A stretch of DNA of 13,734 nt from Synergistaceae bacterium (GCA_031274115.1 JAISQP010000195.1:1-13734), one strand, 5' to 3'. Positions 1 to 6,922 are shown, numbered from the stretch's first letter. Numbers and translations: made by a program. The notes: generated from the letters alone by a model not told the origin.

Positions 1-90
1 AGGGCCGCGGAACGGGCGGAAGAACGGGAGCATTCCGGTCCACGCCGAGAAGCCTAGCGGACGGTCGTAAAATTCCTCATCGTAAGACAT
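1..90 (-). CDS. ABC transporter, second subunit of a heterodimeric exporter (N-terminal fragment)
   Basis: Only the first 30 codons are inside the window; the gene continues past position 1. The fragment reads MSYDEEFYDRPLGF, then SAWTGMLPFFRPFRGP, like the cytoplasmic lead-in before the first membrane helix of ABC exporter half-transporters. The ATG at 90-88 has a strong Shine-Dalgarno, GGGGAGG, about 6 nt upstream. It overlaps the end of the upstream transporter gene by 14 nt (77-90), so the two are almost certainly translationally coupled. Because the neighbour carries a degenerate catalytic site, I infer that this subunit supplies the complete ATPase site of a heterodimer, as BmrD does for BmrC. 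That cannot be checked here because the nucleotide-binding domain lies outside the window. Confidence 0.8.
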   Translation of the reverse strand, partial: MSYDEEFYDRPLGFSAWTGMLPFFRPFRGP

Positions 91-1918
91 CGCGCGCCTC
101 CCCTTCCTCTTCGCCGGAACATTCTTCCTCGATACCCTGCTGCAAGTCTCGTATCCTCCGGTATATGCCGCCCCTCTCGAAAAGTTCATCCGGGGCGCCC
201 GTCTCGACGACGCGGCCGTCCTCCATGACCATTATTTCGTCCGCCGAGGAGAGGGACGTTATTCTGTGGGCTATTATTATCTTTGTCGAGTCCTTTATCC
301 TTTCGGCCAGCGCGGACCTTATGCGGGCGTCGGTCTCGGTATCCACGGCGGAGAGAGAGTCGTCGAATATTATTATCGGCGGCTCGCGCAGTATGGTTCG
401 CGCTATGGCGACACGCTGCTTCTGGCCTCCGGACAGCGTCACGCCGCGTTCTCCGACTATGGTTTCATATCCGTGAGAAAAGGACTCTATGGACTCGTCT
501 ATCTGGGATATCGAGGCCGCCTCTTTTATTTTTTCGATCGTCGGTTCGGCGGAAAGAGAGGCGACGTTCTCGCGGATCGTGCGCGAGTAGAGAAAAGATT
601 CCTGCAGGACTATCCCGACGCTCCGGCGCAAACGGGAGCGCTTGAATTTCCTGATATCGACTCCGCCTATCCGTATCTCGCCGCACCCGTCTTCGAGGTC
701 GTACAGTCTGCAAATCAGACACGCGATAGTAGTCTTGCCCGCGCCGGTCGAACCGAGTATCCCCAGCGTCGTACCGTTTCGCGCCGTAAACGAGACGTCC
801 TTCAACACCTGCGCTCCGCCGTAGGAGAACGACACTCTGTCGAAGACGATATCCCCTCTGACGGGCGCGTCGAGCGCGTTCGGCGGATCGGTCTCGGGGG
901 CGGCGCCCAGTATTTCGCTCAACCTGCCCAGCGACACCGCCGTCTTGCCGGCCTCCGACAGAACGCGCCCGAGACCGCGCACCGGCCAGATTATCATCGC
1001 GTTATACGTTAAAAAAACGATAAATTCACCGACCGTGATGTTCCCATCCACCGCCTGCCATACCCCTACCACGCAGAGGACAGTCATCTGGAGGCCCGTG
1101 AGGAAATCACCGATCCCCCAGTATGTGCTCAATATCTCTCCAAGCCGCATCCAGAGACCGGAGTAAAGCCTGTTCTGCCTGTCGAAGCGATCTACTTCGA
1201 ACTTCTCGCGTCCGAACGCGCGAACTACCCTGACCCCGGTAAAGTTCTCCTGCGCTATGGCGAGAAGCGCGCCCTCAGCTTCGTCGGCGGCAAGGAAGCG
1301 GGCGGACGCTTTCCGCAGAAAGACGTACGAGTAGAGGGAGATCACCGGCAAGAATGAGAACGAGGCGAGCGTCATCGGGAAATTCATCTTCAGCATGATG
1401 CTGTAAGCAAAGACTACCAAGGCTGTAACACGAACTATCTCGGTCAATTGGCTGGATACGAAACCGCGGACTATCTCGACGTCTGAAGTACATCGCTGGA
1501 TTATGTCGCCGGTCTGAACACTCACATGCCATTCGAAGGGAAGATATTGTATGTGCGAATAGAGCGTATCCCGCAGACGCTTTATCAGCCCCTCCGCGCT
1601 CATGGCGAGGCTTTTGCGGTAAATGAAGCTGCATACTCCTCCAGCGGCCGCCACCGCTATTACAAGCGCCCCCGCCAGGAGGAGATTATCGCGCAGCCCG
1701 TGAAGGCTCCGCGCCAACCCAAAAAACGCCGGTATCCCGGATACCTCCGGCGCGTCGCCGGCCAAGCCGTCGACGACGAGGCGTATCACCTGCGGAAGCA
1801 TGAAGCCGCAGAACACAGAGAGCAGCATAGATATGAACGAAACGATATAAAGAGCCCTGAACCCCCTCGAAACCTCCCAGAGGAGAAGGAAGGGATGTTT
1901 TTTTTCTTCAGCCGGCAT
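77..1918 (-). CDS. ABC exporter subunit (permease fused to ATPase), BmrC/YheI- or TM287-like
   Basis: A 613-residue half-transporter, normal length for an exporter with fused membrane and ATPase domains. Hydrophobic segments lie near residues 22-44, 79-99, 161-177, 185-201, 264-290 and 296-312. The ATPase domain follows: Walker A GSTGAGKTT at 389-397, Q-loop Gln439, signature LSGGQ at 495-499, Walker B IIIFDD at 515-520, D-loop SAVD, and H-loop His551. The residue after the Walker B aspartate is Asp520 instead of the usual catalytic Glu. This is the hallmark of the degenerate-site subunit in heterodimeric exporters such as BmrC or TM287. The inferred role is efflux of drugs or lipid-like compounds across the inner membrane with the partner encoded just downstream. 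The start ATG at 1918 has GGGAGG 6 nt upstream and a good promoter behind it. The substrate cannot be read from sequence. Confidence 0.95.
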   Translation of the reverse strand: MPAEEKKHPFLLLWEVSRGFRALYIVSFISMLLSVFCGFMLPQVIRLVVDGLAGDAPEVSGIPAFFGLARSLHGLRDNLLLAGALVIAVAAAGGVCSFIYRKSLAMSAEGLIKRLRDTLYSHIQYLPFEWHVSVQTGDIIQRCTSDVEIVRGFVSSQLTEIVRVTALVVFAYSIMLKMNFPMTLASFSFLPVISLYSYVFLRKASARFLAADEAEGALLAIAQENFTGVRVVRAFGREKFEVDRFDRQNRLYSGLWMRLGEILSTYWGIGDFLTGLQMTVLCVVGVWQAVDGNITVGEFIVFLTYNAMIIWPVRGLGRVLSEAGKTAVSLGRLSEILGAAPETDPPNALDAPVRGDIVFDRVSFSYGGAQVLKDVSFTARNGTTLGILGSTGAGKTTIACLICRLYDLEDGCGEIRIGGVDIRKFKRSRLRRSVGIVLQESFLYSRTIRENVASLSAEPTIEKIKEAASISQIDESIESFSHGYETIVGERGVTLSGGQKQRVAIARTILREPPIIIFDDSLSAVDTETDARIRSALAERIKDSTKIIIAHRITSLSSADEIMVMEDGRVVETGAPDELFERGGIYRRIRDLQQGIEEECSGEEEGEARDVLR

Positions 1919-1946
1919 GTTCCGCCTCCCGATAATCTTTCTATAT

Positions 1947-1975
1947 AGTATAGGCTAAGCGAGGGGACAATTCAA
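1947..1975 (-). promoter_or_regulatory. Sigma70-type promoter for the ABC exporter operon
   Basis: On the minus strand, TTGAAT (1970-1975) is followed after exactly 17 bp by TATACT (1947-1952). Both hexamers are close to consensus. The start codon is about 30 nt downstream of the -10 hexamer, so the leader would be short, with the GGGAGG ribosome site inside it. No clear operator was seen. Confidence 0.65.
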
Positions 1976-2205
1976 AGGGGTAAACGATGAACAATCCGCC
2001 GCTTCGTCCCAACCGCCCGCCGGAAGAATGACCGGGCTGTATGATGTATAGTTGTACGAAACTATCGTCCCATATTGCTTCTGAGACACAAGTTCATACT
2101 AGACATAACCGGCTCAAGAGAACTTGCAAGAAGGACTGTAAAAATAGCTGGCCATATGTTCGGCCCTACGATACAACCTGTGGTTCGAGGGAAAAAACAG
2201 CTTTC

Positions 2206-2233
2206 TTGACAGCTTCGAAAAATGTGTTAGCAT
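2206..2233 (+). promoter_or_regulatory. Promoter of tRNA-Asn
   Basis: A perfect -35 TTGACA (2206-2211) is followed after 16 bp by TAGCAT (2228-2233). A TG one base before the -10 hexamer makes an extended -10. The tRNA begins about 20 bp after the -10, as expected for a tRNA promoter with a short 5' leader. Confidence 0.65.
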
Positions 2234-2253
2234 ACATCACGTTGGGCTAAAAT

Positions 2254-2329
2254 TCCTCGGTAGCTCAATCGGCAGAGCGGGTGGCTGTTAACCACTAGGT
2301 TCGAGGTTCGAGTCCTCGCCGAGGAGCCA
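2254..2329 (+). tRNA. tRNA-Asn (anticodon GTT)
   Basis: A complete 76-nt cloverleaf. The acceptor stem TCCTCGG / CCGAGGA pairs over 7 bp, the D stem is GCTC / GAGC, and the anticodon stem GGTGG / CCACT has one G-T pair at its outer end. The anticodon loop CTGTTAA carries GTT at 2287-2289, and the T stem is CGAGG / CCTCG around TTCGAGT. The discriminator is G, and the 3' CCA is encoded at 2327-2329. It lies between the ABC operon and the surface-protein/conjugation region. tRNA 3' ends are common integration sites for conjugative elements, but no repeat of this 3' end was seen elsewhere in the window. Confidence 0.97.
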
Positions 2330-2352
2330 ATTCTTTATGAATGATAGCGCCG

Positions 2353-2396
2353 AAAAACGCCCCGAAGCCCTTTGTATCCGGTTTCGGGGCGTTTTT
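2353..2396 (+). terminator. Intrinsic terminator after tRNA-Asn
   Basis: The arms aaaaacgccccgaa (2353-2366) and ttcggggcgttttt (2383-2396) are perfectly complementary over 14 bp, with a G+C-rich core. The right arm ends in a run of T and is followed by an A/T tail. Because the A-rich and T-rich ends mirror each other, it could work in both directions, but the tRNA is the only nearby gene reading into it. Confidence 0.9.
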
Positions 2397-2491
2397 ATTA
2401 TGATTTGCTATGCCCCGAATTGTACACAGGTAAAATCAATGAATCGACGCAAATTCCCGAATCTCCCGCGCGGCAAGAATTCACGTGTAAA

Positions 2492-2520
2492 TTGACAAAA
2501 ATTGCAAATAATGATATTTT
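2492..2520 (+). promoter_or_regulatory. Promoter-like site with adjacent hairpin
   Basis: TTGACA (2492-2497) is followed after 17 bp by TATTTT (2515-2520), in A/T-rich DNA. Just past the predicted transcription start lies an inverted repeat, atagtta (2533-2539) and taactat (2548-2554), with an 8-nt spacer. It could be a repressor site or a 5' hairpin. Further on, the 10-mer acgaaacggg occurs twice, at 2580-2589 and 2591-2600. The only ORF in a position to be driven by this site is the short one at 2612; a small RNA is equally possible. Confidence 0.45.
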
Positions 2521-2611
2521 TACGGGGCAACAATAGTTAGTAATATTTAACTATTTATGACCATTGGGTCCGTTTGCCGACGAAACGGGTACGAAACGGG
2601 AGCCGTTGAAT

Positions 2612-2707
2612 ATGATCGATTTACTGAGCGCTTTTTATTCATCCATATTTATGCCGGAGCGAGAAATTTCGCCCGACAAAAAGAGATTATATGTACGTAA
2701 GTCTTAA
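2612..2707 (+). CDS. Possible 31-residue small protein, unrecognised
   Basis: The short ORF reads MIDLLSAFYSSIFMPEREIS, then PDKKRLYVRKS, and stops at TAA 2705-2707. A GGGAG lies 9 nt before the ATG, and the promoter-like site at 2492-2520 is about 90 nt upstream. The N-terminal half is hydrophobic and the C-terminal half is basic, so a small membrane-associated peptide is conceivable. No family is recognised and chance cannot be excluded; the surrounding context is the only support. Confidence 0.22.
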   Translation: MIDLLSAFYSSIFMPEREISPDKKRLYVRKS

Positions 2708-2927
2708 CAAAGATGAACGCACGTGTTTGCCCGAGGGCGATTCGCTTGTCGCGGATGGCGGCGTGGCAAGCGGCGGTGGGTTTTTGCGGGCGCTTGGGAG
2801 AAGCGGAAAAAGCGACCGGAAGAGGAGGCGATGCGGGAGAATGACTTGAGTACACGGCAGAAACTCCATGTTAACGCGGCTCGCGGGCTCATGCCGAGGG
2901 CGCGGAAGCGGAGCGGACGAAGCGATT

Positions 2928-3035
2928 GTCATACCAATTTGAAATCAGGGGTCTGAAGTTAAAAGCTTTAAAAGCGAATGATGCCACATACCCTTGCCTT
3001 CAGTATTAACCCGTTTGAAATCGAATTGGTATCAC
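2928..3035. repeat. 108-bp element bounded by imperfect 20-bp inverted repeats
   Basis: The 20 bp at 2928-2947 and the reverse complement of 3016-3035 agree at 16 of 20 positions and share a 9-bp core, ATACCAATT. The interior has no ORF. The size and end structure resemble a miniature inverted-repeat element or a long-loop stem. No target duplication was confirmed. Confidence 0.4.
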
Positions 3036-3124
3036 TTTGCGCCTGAAATCGAGTTAGGAGGTGTTGACACTCGTACATAAATTTTAGACGCCGGGCCGAA
3101 CAATTTACTACGTCATTACGCTAA

Positions 3125-3156
3125 GGAAACGCTGATTAAATCGCTGAAACGAGATG
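3125..3156 (+). repeat. Dispersed repeat, copy A
   Basis: The first 19 bp, starting GGAAACGCTGATTAAATCG, are identical to 6485-6503. Over 32 bp the two copies agree at 29 positions. This copy lies about 85 bp upstream of the surface-protein start codon, in its leader or promoter region. A matching far end is not clear here, so it may be a solitary or decayed end. Confidence 0.6.
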
Positions 3157-3239
3157 TTTTTGTGACCGGCGACTAGAAACCAGCGCGACGCCGGATTCCA
3201 ATTGATTCAGCAATATTGAGTTAGGGGAGGTTAACAGGA

Positions 3240-6200
3240 ATGAAGTTTTGGAAGGAGAAAAAATCAATTTCAACGCGCATCCTAGCCGGACTGGCGATCT
3301 TAGCGATCGCGGCCATGGTTCTTTCGGCGCCGCTTGCGGCGAACGCGGATCTGACAGGCGATGGAACTGTGCAGGATCCTTACGTGGCAACGACCGGAGA
3401 GGAGCTGAACGAGGCGCTTATCGCCGTATCGAACGACGCCGCTTCGGTTATGAAGTACATCGAACTGGGGAATGATATCGACGCTATCGCGTCCGCGACA
3501 TATGGAAGTTCAGGGGGCAGAGGCGTTGTTGCGGATGGCGTTCAGGTGACGATCGACGGGAAAGGCCACGCGATCAGAGGCAAGAACTATCTTGATAACA
3601 CGACTTTGCGCTTCACGAACAGCACGGCTGACGAGACCAAGCGCAATCATATAGTTCTCAAGGACCTGACGATGGATAAGTTGAGGTGGGGCCGCAGCGC
3701 CAGACAGTACGGCGGCGGAGCTGTCGGCATGTACGCCGGCGTCCTCGAGGTCGACGGCTGCGTCTTTACAAACAATAAAAACGACCGGGCGATCAGTGAG
3801 GGTGACGCAACCCGCGTCAACAACGGCGGCGGCGGCGCAATCTTCATCCAGAGCAGCGGAAGGCTGACGATCAAAAACAGCAGGTTTGAGGGAAACTCGA
3901 CGACCCACAAGGGCGGCGCGATCCACGCGAACGGGCTGGCGATCGATATCGAGAACACGACGTTCGAGGATAATAACGCGGATATACAGGGCGGCGCGAT
4001 AGCGATCACAGCTACTGGCGGCAGGGGCGACGGCGGCTCGGATACGCGCCTCGCTGTGGATGAGGATTGCGTCTTCATAGGCAATATCGCGGGGCAGACT
4101 GGAGGCGCCATCCACATCTACGGCGTGAACGTCACCAATGAAAACCCCAACTACAACACCGGGTACTTCGAGAACCCAGTCACCGCTGAGATTGACGACG
4201 GTGCGGAATTTAGAGACAACAGCGACGGTCTGGAAGGCGCTGCGACTGACAATTACGTCCTGAGCGTCTATTACCCGCCATATTTCAGCGACGAAGTAAC
4301 CGACGTTACGACAGACGAAAAGTTTGGATCTCTGAAAGTTGGAGGCGTTGAAGTTGGGGCGACCTTCTTCGCAGACGCGGCGCGCACCATACCGAACAAC
4401 GTGATCAGGGTCGAGTCGTATCAGGCTTTACAGCAAGCACTGGGCTACTGCAAATATGAAAACGGAGCGTTTGAGACAGACGAGGGCGGGCACGCCAAAG
4501 TCACCGAGGGAACAGCGGAGGAAGGCGACATAATATTCCTCGCCGGCAACCTGGAGTCGTATTCGACAAATCCAGACGCGGCCGTAACCGACGATATAAC
4601 GGGGGCCACTATCTTCATCTCGAAGTACGCGCCCATATTCGGCAACGGCCATACCATTGACGGCAAAGGATTCCCCGTCTTTAACGTCGAGGGGGAGACG
4701 AACGGCGACCCCGAGTTGGAGGCAAACATCGTAAACCTGACGGTCAAAAACGGCGGATACCAGAGAAAACTCGGAGGAGCGATCTTCGTAGAGGGCAACG
4801 CGAGGCTCAAAGTCCTCAATTCAACGTTTGAAGACTGTTCCGCTCTCAGCTCCGGCGGCGGGTTGGTAGGCGGCGGGGGCGGCGCGATATACCTCGAACC
4901 GCACGGCAAGGGTACGCCGAAACTTACCGCCACGAACAGCGCGTTCATTGGGAACAAGGCCCCGAATGGCACTGGCGGCGCGATCTCCGCTCTGAACGGC
5001 AGCGTCAGGATAGCGGCCTGCACGTTCGACGGCAACGAGGCGGCGTCCGGCGGCGCCGTCGGCGTAAAGGGGACCGGAACGCTCGAAATAGTGAACCTTT
5101 ACAGAGTTCCCAACGTCTTCCGAAACAACAAGGCTACCTATGCCGGCGGAGCGATCGATATCCACTACGGCGAAAGCTTCTATAAGAACAGAGGCAGCGA
5201 TCTTCTCGTAACCTCGGACATCACGACCACCTTTACAGGCGAATCCACGTTCGAGGACAACAACGAGGCGGCTTGGGGCGCGGCGGTCGCGTACAGCCGC
5301 TATTCGCCGCCCGACAGCGAGGCGCCGAACACGGACCCACAGGTAAGCTATACAAGCGTTACTGGGAATTATTCCAGCGACGCGATGAATCCTGTCCATA
5401 CCGACCTGAGATTTTCCAACATCTTCAGAACGGCGCTCTTCAGCACCGGCGGCGGCGGTGACGGTCCGGCGTCCGGCGGCGACGACCCCGCCGGAGGCGA
5501 CGACACCACGGGCGGAGACGACCCCGCTGACAAACCCGGAGATACGACTCCGACAACTCCGACAACTCCGACAACTCCGACAGAGACCCCGGAGGAAATC
5601 AAGATCGGCGGAGGAACCCCGTCGAACGGAGTTCTGGTTATCTCCGAAAAGACCGTTTCCATCGAGCTGGACGGCGGAGGCGCCGTCATCAACCCGACGA
5701 TCCCGGCTGACGACTCCGGCGCGGCCGCTCTCGATGAAATAGGCGTACACGTCGAGATCAACGAATACGGCGAACTCGTCATCTCGGGAGAAGCGTCCAG
5801 GGTAGGCGAATTCCCGGTCATCATCACTGGAACGGACGGCGCCGGCAATCCCGTCGTTAAGGAGTACACCGTCAGGATCGATCCCTACGACGCGCCTAAC
5901 GCGGGTTACGCCGTAACAGAAAACCCGGTCCAGACCGTGACGACCAGGCTCACAGGGAATTCATCGTCTCCGACCGTCACGGTCACGCTCCAGACGAACG
6001 TGTCCCTGGAGGACGCCCAGGCCGCGATGAGCTACAGCGGCACTCCGTTCGCGGTGACCGGGACCGGCAGCGGTTTTAACATCACCGGCGCAAGGTTCAT
6101 CCTCTCCCGCCAGCGCGGAGCTGACGGAGACGGCGCGCCTCTGGAGCTGACCGGCGCGCTCAGCGGAACCCTGGGCGCCGCGTCGCTGGAGACGATAAGC

Positions 6201-6383
6201 TACGTCGCCGGAGTCACTCGCTACACCCAGAATGTCGGGATCAAGCTTGCCGAGACCAAGGTGGTCGACGAGACCTCCTCTGATGAGGACGACACAGGCA
6301 GCGGCGGCGGGTGCGACGCCGGTTTCGGCGCGGCGGCGCTTCTCGCGCTCGGCGCGCTCGCTCGCAAGAAAAAGAAGGACTGA
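3240..6383 (+). CDS. Secreted Pmp-like beta-helix surface protein with SYNERG-CTERM anchor
   Basis: A 1047-residue protein. Residues 1-36 form a signal peptide (basic start, hydrophobic core, cleavage site ANA). Two beta-helix modules follow, each opened by a TIDGKG motif (residues 104-109 and 473-477 onward). Both contain polymorphic-membrane-protein-like units, FxxN paired with GGA[I/V]: about 195-285 (FEGN, FEDN, FIGN) and about 530-680 (FIGN, FDGN, FRNN, FEDN). A Gly/Asp-rich stretch and a Thr-Pro linker (770-781) lead to two beta-rich, Ig-like regions (about 785-1010). The C-terminus is SGGGC (Cys1025), an Ala/Leu membrane segment and KKKKD, the SYNERG-CTERM sorting pattern. The likely role is an envelope-anchored adhesin or other surface structure, with the tail probably processed by a dedicated intramembrane protease. 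The ATG follows AGGGGAGG at 9 nt spacing. No enzyme active site is seen. Confidence 0.9.
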   Translation: MKFWKEKKSISTRILAGLAILAIAAMVLSAPLAANADLTGDGTVQDPYVATTGEELNEALIAVSNDAASVMKYIELGNDIDAIASATYGSSGGRGVVADGVQVTIDGKGHAIRGKNYLDNTTLRFTNSTADETKRNHIVLKDLTMDKLRWGRSARQYGGGAVGMYAGVLEVDGCVFTNNKNDRAISEGDATRVNNGGGGAIFIQSSGRLTIKNSRFEGNSTTHKGGAIHANGLAIDIENTTFEDNNADIQGGAIAITATGGRGDGGSDTRLAVDEDCVFIGNIAGQTGGAIHIYGVNVTNENPNYNTGYFENPVTAEIDDGAEFRDNSDGLEGAATDNYVLSVYYPPYFSDEVTDVTTDEKFGSLKVGGVEVGATFFADAARTIPNNVIRVESYQALQQALGYCKYENGAFETDEGGHAKVTEGTAEEGDIIFLAGNLESYSTNPDAAVTDDITGATIFISKYAPIFGNGHTIDGKGFPVFNVEGETNGDPELEANIVNLTVKNGGYQRKLGGAIFVEGNARLKVLNSTFEDCSALSSGGGLVGGGGGAIYLEPHGKGTPKLTATNSAFIGNKAPNGTGGAISALNGSVRIAACTFDGNEAASGGAVGVKGTGTLEIVNLYRVPNVFRNNKATYAGGAIDIHYGESFYKNRGSDLLVTSDITTTFTGESTFEDNNEAAWGAAVAYSRYSPPDSEAPNTDPQVSYTSVTGNYSSDAMNPVHTDLRFSNIFRTALFSTGGGGDGPASGGDDPAGGDDTTGGDDPADKPGDTTPTTPTTPTTPTETPEEIKIGGGTPSNGVLVISEKTVSIELDGGGAVINPTIPADDSGAAALDEIGVHVEINEYGELVISGEASRVGEFPVIITGTDGAGNPVVKEYTVRIDPYDAPNAGYAVTENPVQTVTTRLTGNSSSPTVTVTLQTNVSLEDAQAAMSYSGTPFAVTGTGSGFNITGARFILSRQRGADGDGAPLELTGALSGTLGAASLETISYVAGVTRYTQNVGIKLAETKVVDETSSDEDDTGSGGGCDAGFGAAALLALGALARKKKKD
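5547..5582 (+). repeat. Four perfect tandem 9-bp repeats (Thr-Pro linker)
   Basis: ACTCCGACA occurs four times in a row without a mismatch and encodes (TPT)x4 at residues 770-781 of the surface protein. The unit is a multiple of three, so gain or loss of copies would change linker length without a frameshift. Confidence 0.9.
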
Positions 6384-6922
6384 CCGCGCGAATAGTTCCG
6401 CTCTAAGAAGGCTGATTTATTTGATTTAGAGCGGAACGCGTTGCGGGGATATAGCGCCTCAATACGCCGGAGGCGCGTTGATTTGGAAACGCTGATTAAA
6501 TCGTTAAAACGACATTTTGCCATTTGCGAATACAGAGACCATCGGGGGTTTAATCGGTACCCTTTAGGCCTCTGACAATAAATTAGCCTTTCCTTAGAAT
6601 TAAGGGGCCCTCTGTCTGATGAAAAGCGGCAGCCGGGCCCCTGCCTCGGCTCGATCGCCGTCGCCCTGCCCGTGGGGGCTGTCGCCTCCGGGCTCTCTTC
6701 CTCCATCACGAGCCGGTCGCGCTTGATCAGGCTCACCTTCGTGACGGGGTACGCCAGCAGCTTGGCGATCGCGCGCACAACCGCCGCGAGCGCGTCGGCC
6801 GTCGCGTCGCGCCGCACGTTTGGAATGCTGACCGTGCGATGCCGCTCCCTGCCGTCCGGAAAATATCCTATACAGACCTGTATGGCGAGCCTGCAGCTTA
6901 TCGGTTCGAGATACGCGTTCAT
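6221..6922 (-). CDS. DUF1659-like small protein with an abnormal run-on C-terminus
   Basis: Residues 1 to about 75 (6922 down to about 6700) look like the DUF1659 family of small proteins: a beta-rich start, then IPNVRRDATADALAAVVRAI and a YPVTKVSLIKRDRLV ending. Family members are usually about 70-75 residues. Here the frame stays open to 6221, through a hairpin (6603-6642), all of repeat copy B, both hairpins after the surface gene, and 163 bp antisense to the end of that gene. I infer that the natural stop was lost by insertion or a frameshift; one shifted frame meets a stop right after the 6603-6642 hairpin. The ATG at 6922 is preferred over GTG at 6931 because a GGGGGG run lies 6-8 nt before it. 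The function of DUF1659 proteins is unknown. Confidence 0.5.
   Translation of the reverse strand: MNAYLEPISCRLAIQVCIGYFPDGRERHRTVSIPNVRRDATADALAAVVRAIAKLLAYPVTKVSLIKRDRLVMEEESPEATAPTGRATAIEPRQGPGCRFSSDRGPLNSKERLIYCQRPKGYRLNPRWSLYSQMAKCRFNDLISVSKSTRLRRIEALYPRNAFRSKSNKSAFLERNYSRGQSFFFLRASAPSARSAAAPKPASHPPPLPVSSSSEEVSSTTLVSASLIPTFWV
6395..6437 (+). terminator. Inverted repeat just downstream of the surface-protein gene
   Basis: The arms gttccgctctaa (6395-6406) and ttagagcggaac (6426-6437) are perfectly complementary over 12 bp, with a 19-nt loop. It starts 12 nt after the stop codon, so it probably acts as a terminator or mRNA 3' stabiliser. There is no T-run after the stem, so it is not a textbook intrinsic terminator. 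The loop contains an end sequence of the dispersed repeat family. Confidence 0.5.
6406..6424 (+). repeat. Isolated end of the dispersed repeat family
   Basis: AGAAGGCTGATTTATTTGA sits in the loop of the hairpin after the surface-protein gene. It matches the reverse complement of the right end of copy C (7470-7487) at 17 of 18 positions and, less well, that of copy B. It could be the outer left end of a 188-bp unit ending at 6593. Confidence 0.5.
6454..6476 (+). terminator. Second hairpin after the surface-protein gene
   Basis: GCGCCTC (6454-6460) and GAGGCGC (6470-6476) form a 7-bp G+C-rich stem with a 9-nt loop, followed by a short T-containing tail (gttgattt). It may back up the first hairpin as a transcription end. 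Confidence 0.4.
6485..6593. repeat. Dispersed repeat, copy B: 109-bp MITE-like element
   Basis: The left end GGAAACGCTGATTAAAT and the reverse-complemented right end GGAAAGGCTAATTTATT match at 13 of 17 positions, forming terminal inverted repeats. The left part matches copy A (3125-3156). The right part shares an exact 21-bp core (6558-6578) with copy C (7452-7472). It encodes nothing by itself but is read through by the minus-strand ORF 6221-6922. A related end facing the other way lies at 6406-6424, so a larger unit of about 188 bp (6406-6593) is also possible. Confidence 0.6.
6603..6642 (-). terminator. Strong G+C hairpin, probable original end of the DUF1659-like transcript
   Basis: AGGGGCCC (6603-6610) and GGGCCCCT (6635-6642) are perfectly complementary over 8 bp with a 24-nt loop. 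On the minus strand the stem is followed by TTAATTCT, a weak T-rich tail. Its place, a little after the conserved part of the DUF1659-like gene, fits a former terminator now lying inside the extended reading frame. Confidence 0.4.

Larger units (their letters stand above)
2397..3239. other. Long intergenic region without a secure gene
   Basis: About 840 bp between the tRNA terminator and the surface-protein gene. It holds a promoter-like site (2492-2520), an adjacent hairpin and tandem repeat, a possible 31-codon ORF, an element bounded by inverted repeats (2928-3035) and one copy of the dispersed repeat (3125-3156). The G+C-rich block at about 2720-2930 is open in several frames on both strands, but none gives a recognisable protein or a credible ribosome site. 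It may be a decayed gene. No integrase, excisionase or relaxase is present. Confidence 0.6.

Noticed and set aside
1987..2031. A 14-codon ORF (MNNPPLRPNRPPEE) with AAGGGG before its ATG
   Set aside because: Too short to support. No promoter was seen in its direction, and it is not recognisable.
2687..2956. Open frames of 62-81 codons on both strands in the G+C-rich block before the surface gene
   Set aside because: The overlapping frames on both strands give Arg/Pro-rich or Ser/Pro-rich translations with no family resemblance and no credible ribosome site. They are more likely composition effects or gene decay.
5547..5582. Tandem 9-bp repeats considered as a CRISPR array
   Set aside because: The units are contiguous without spacers and encode an in-frame Thr-Pro linker. 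No CRISPR array or cas gene is present in the window.
4821..5750. A 309-codon open frame on the minus strand within the surface gene, and similar ones at 3510-4117 and 4445-5035
   Set aside because: They are antisense shadows of a G+C-rich, Gly/Ala-repeat coding sequence. The plus-strand frame has a signal peptide, repeats and a sorting tail; the shadows have low-complexity composition and no ribosome site.
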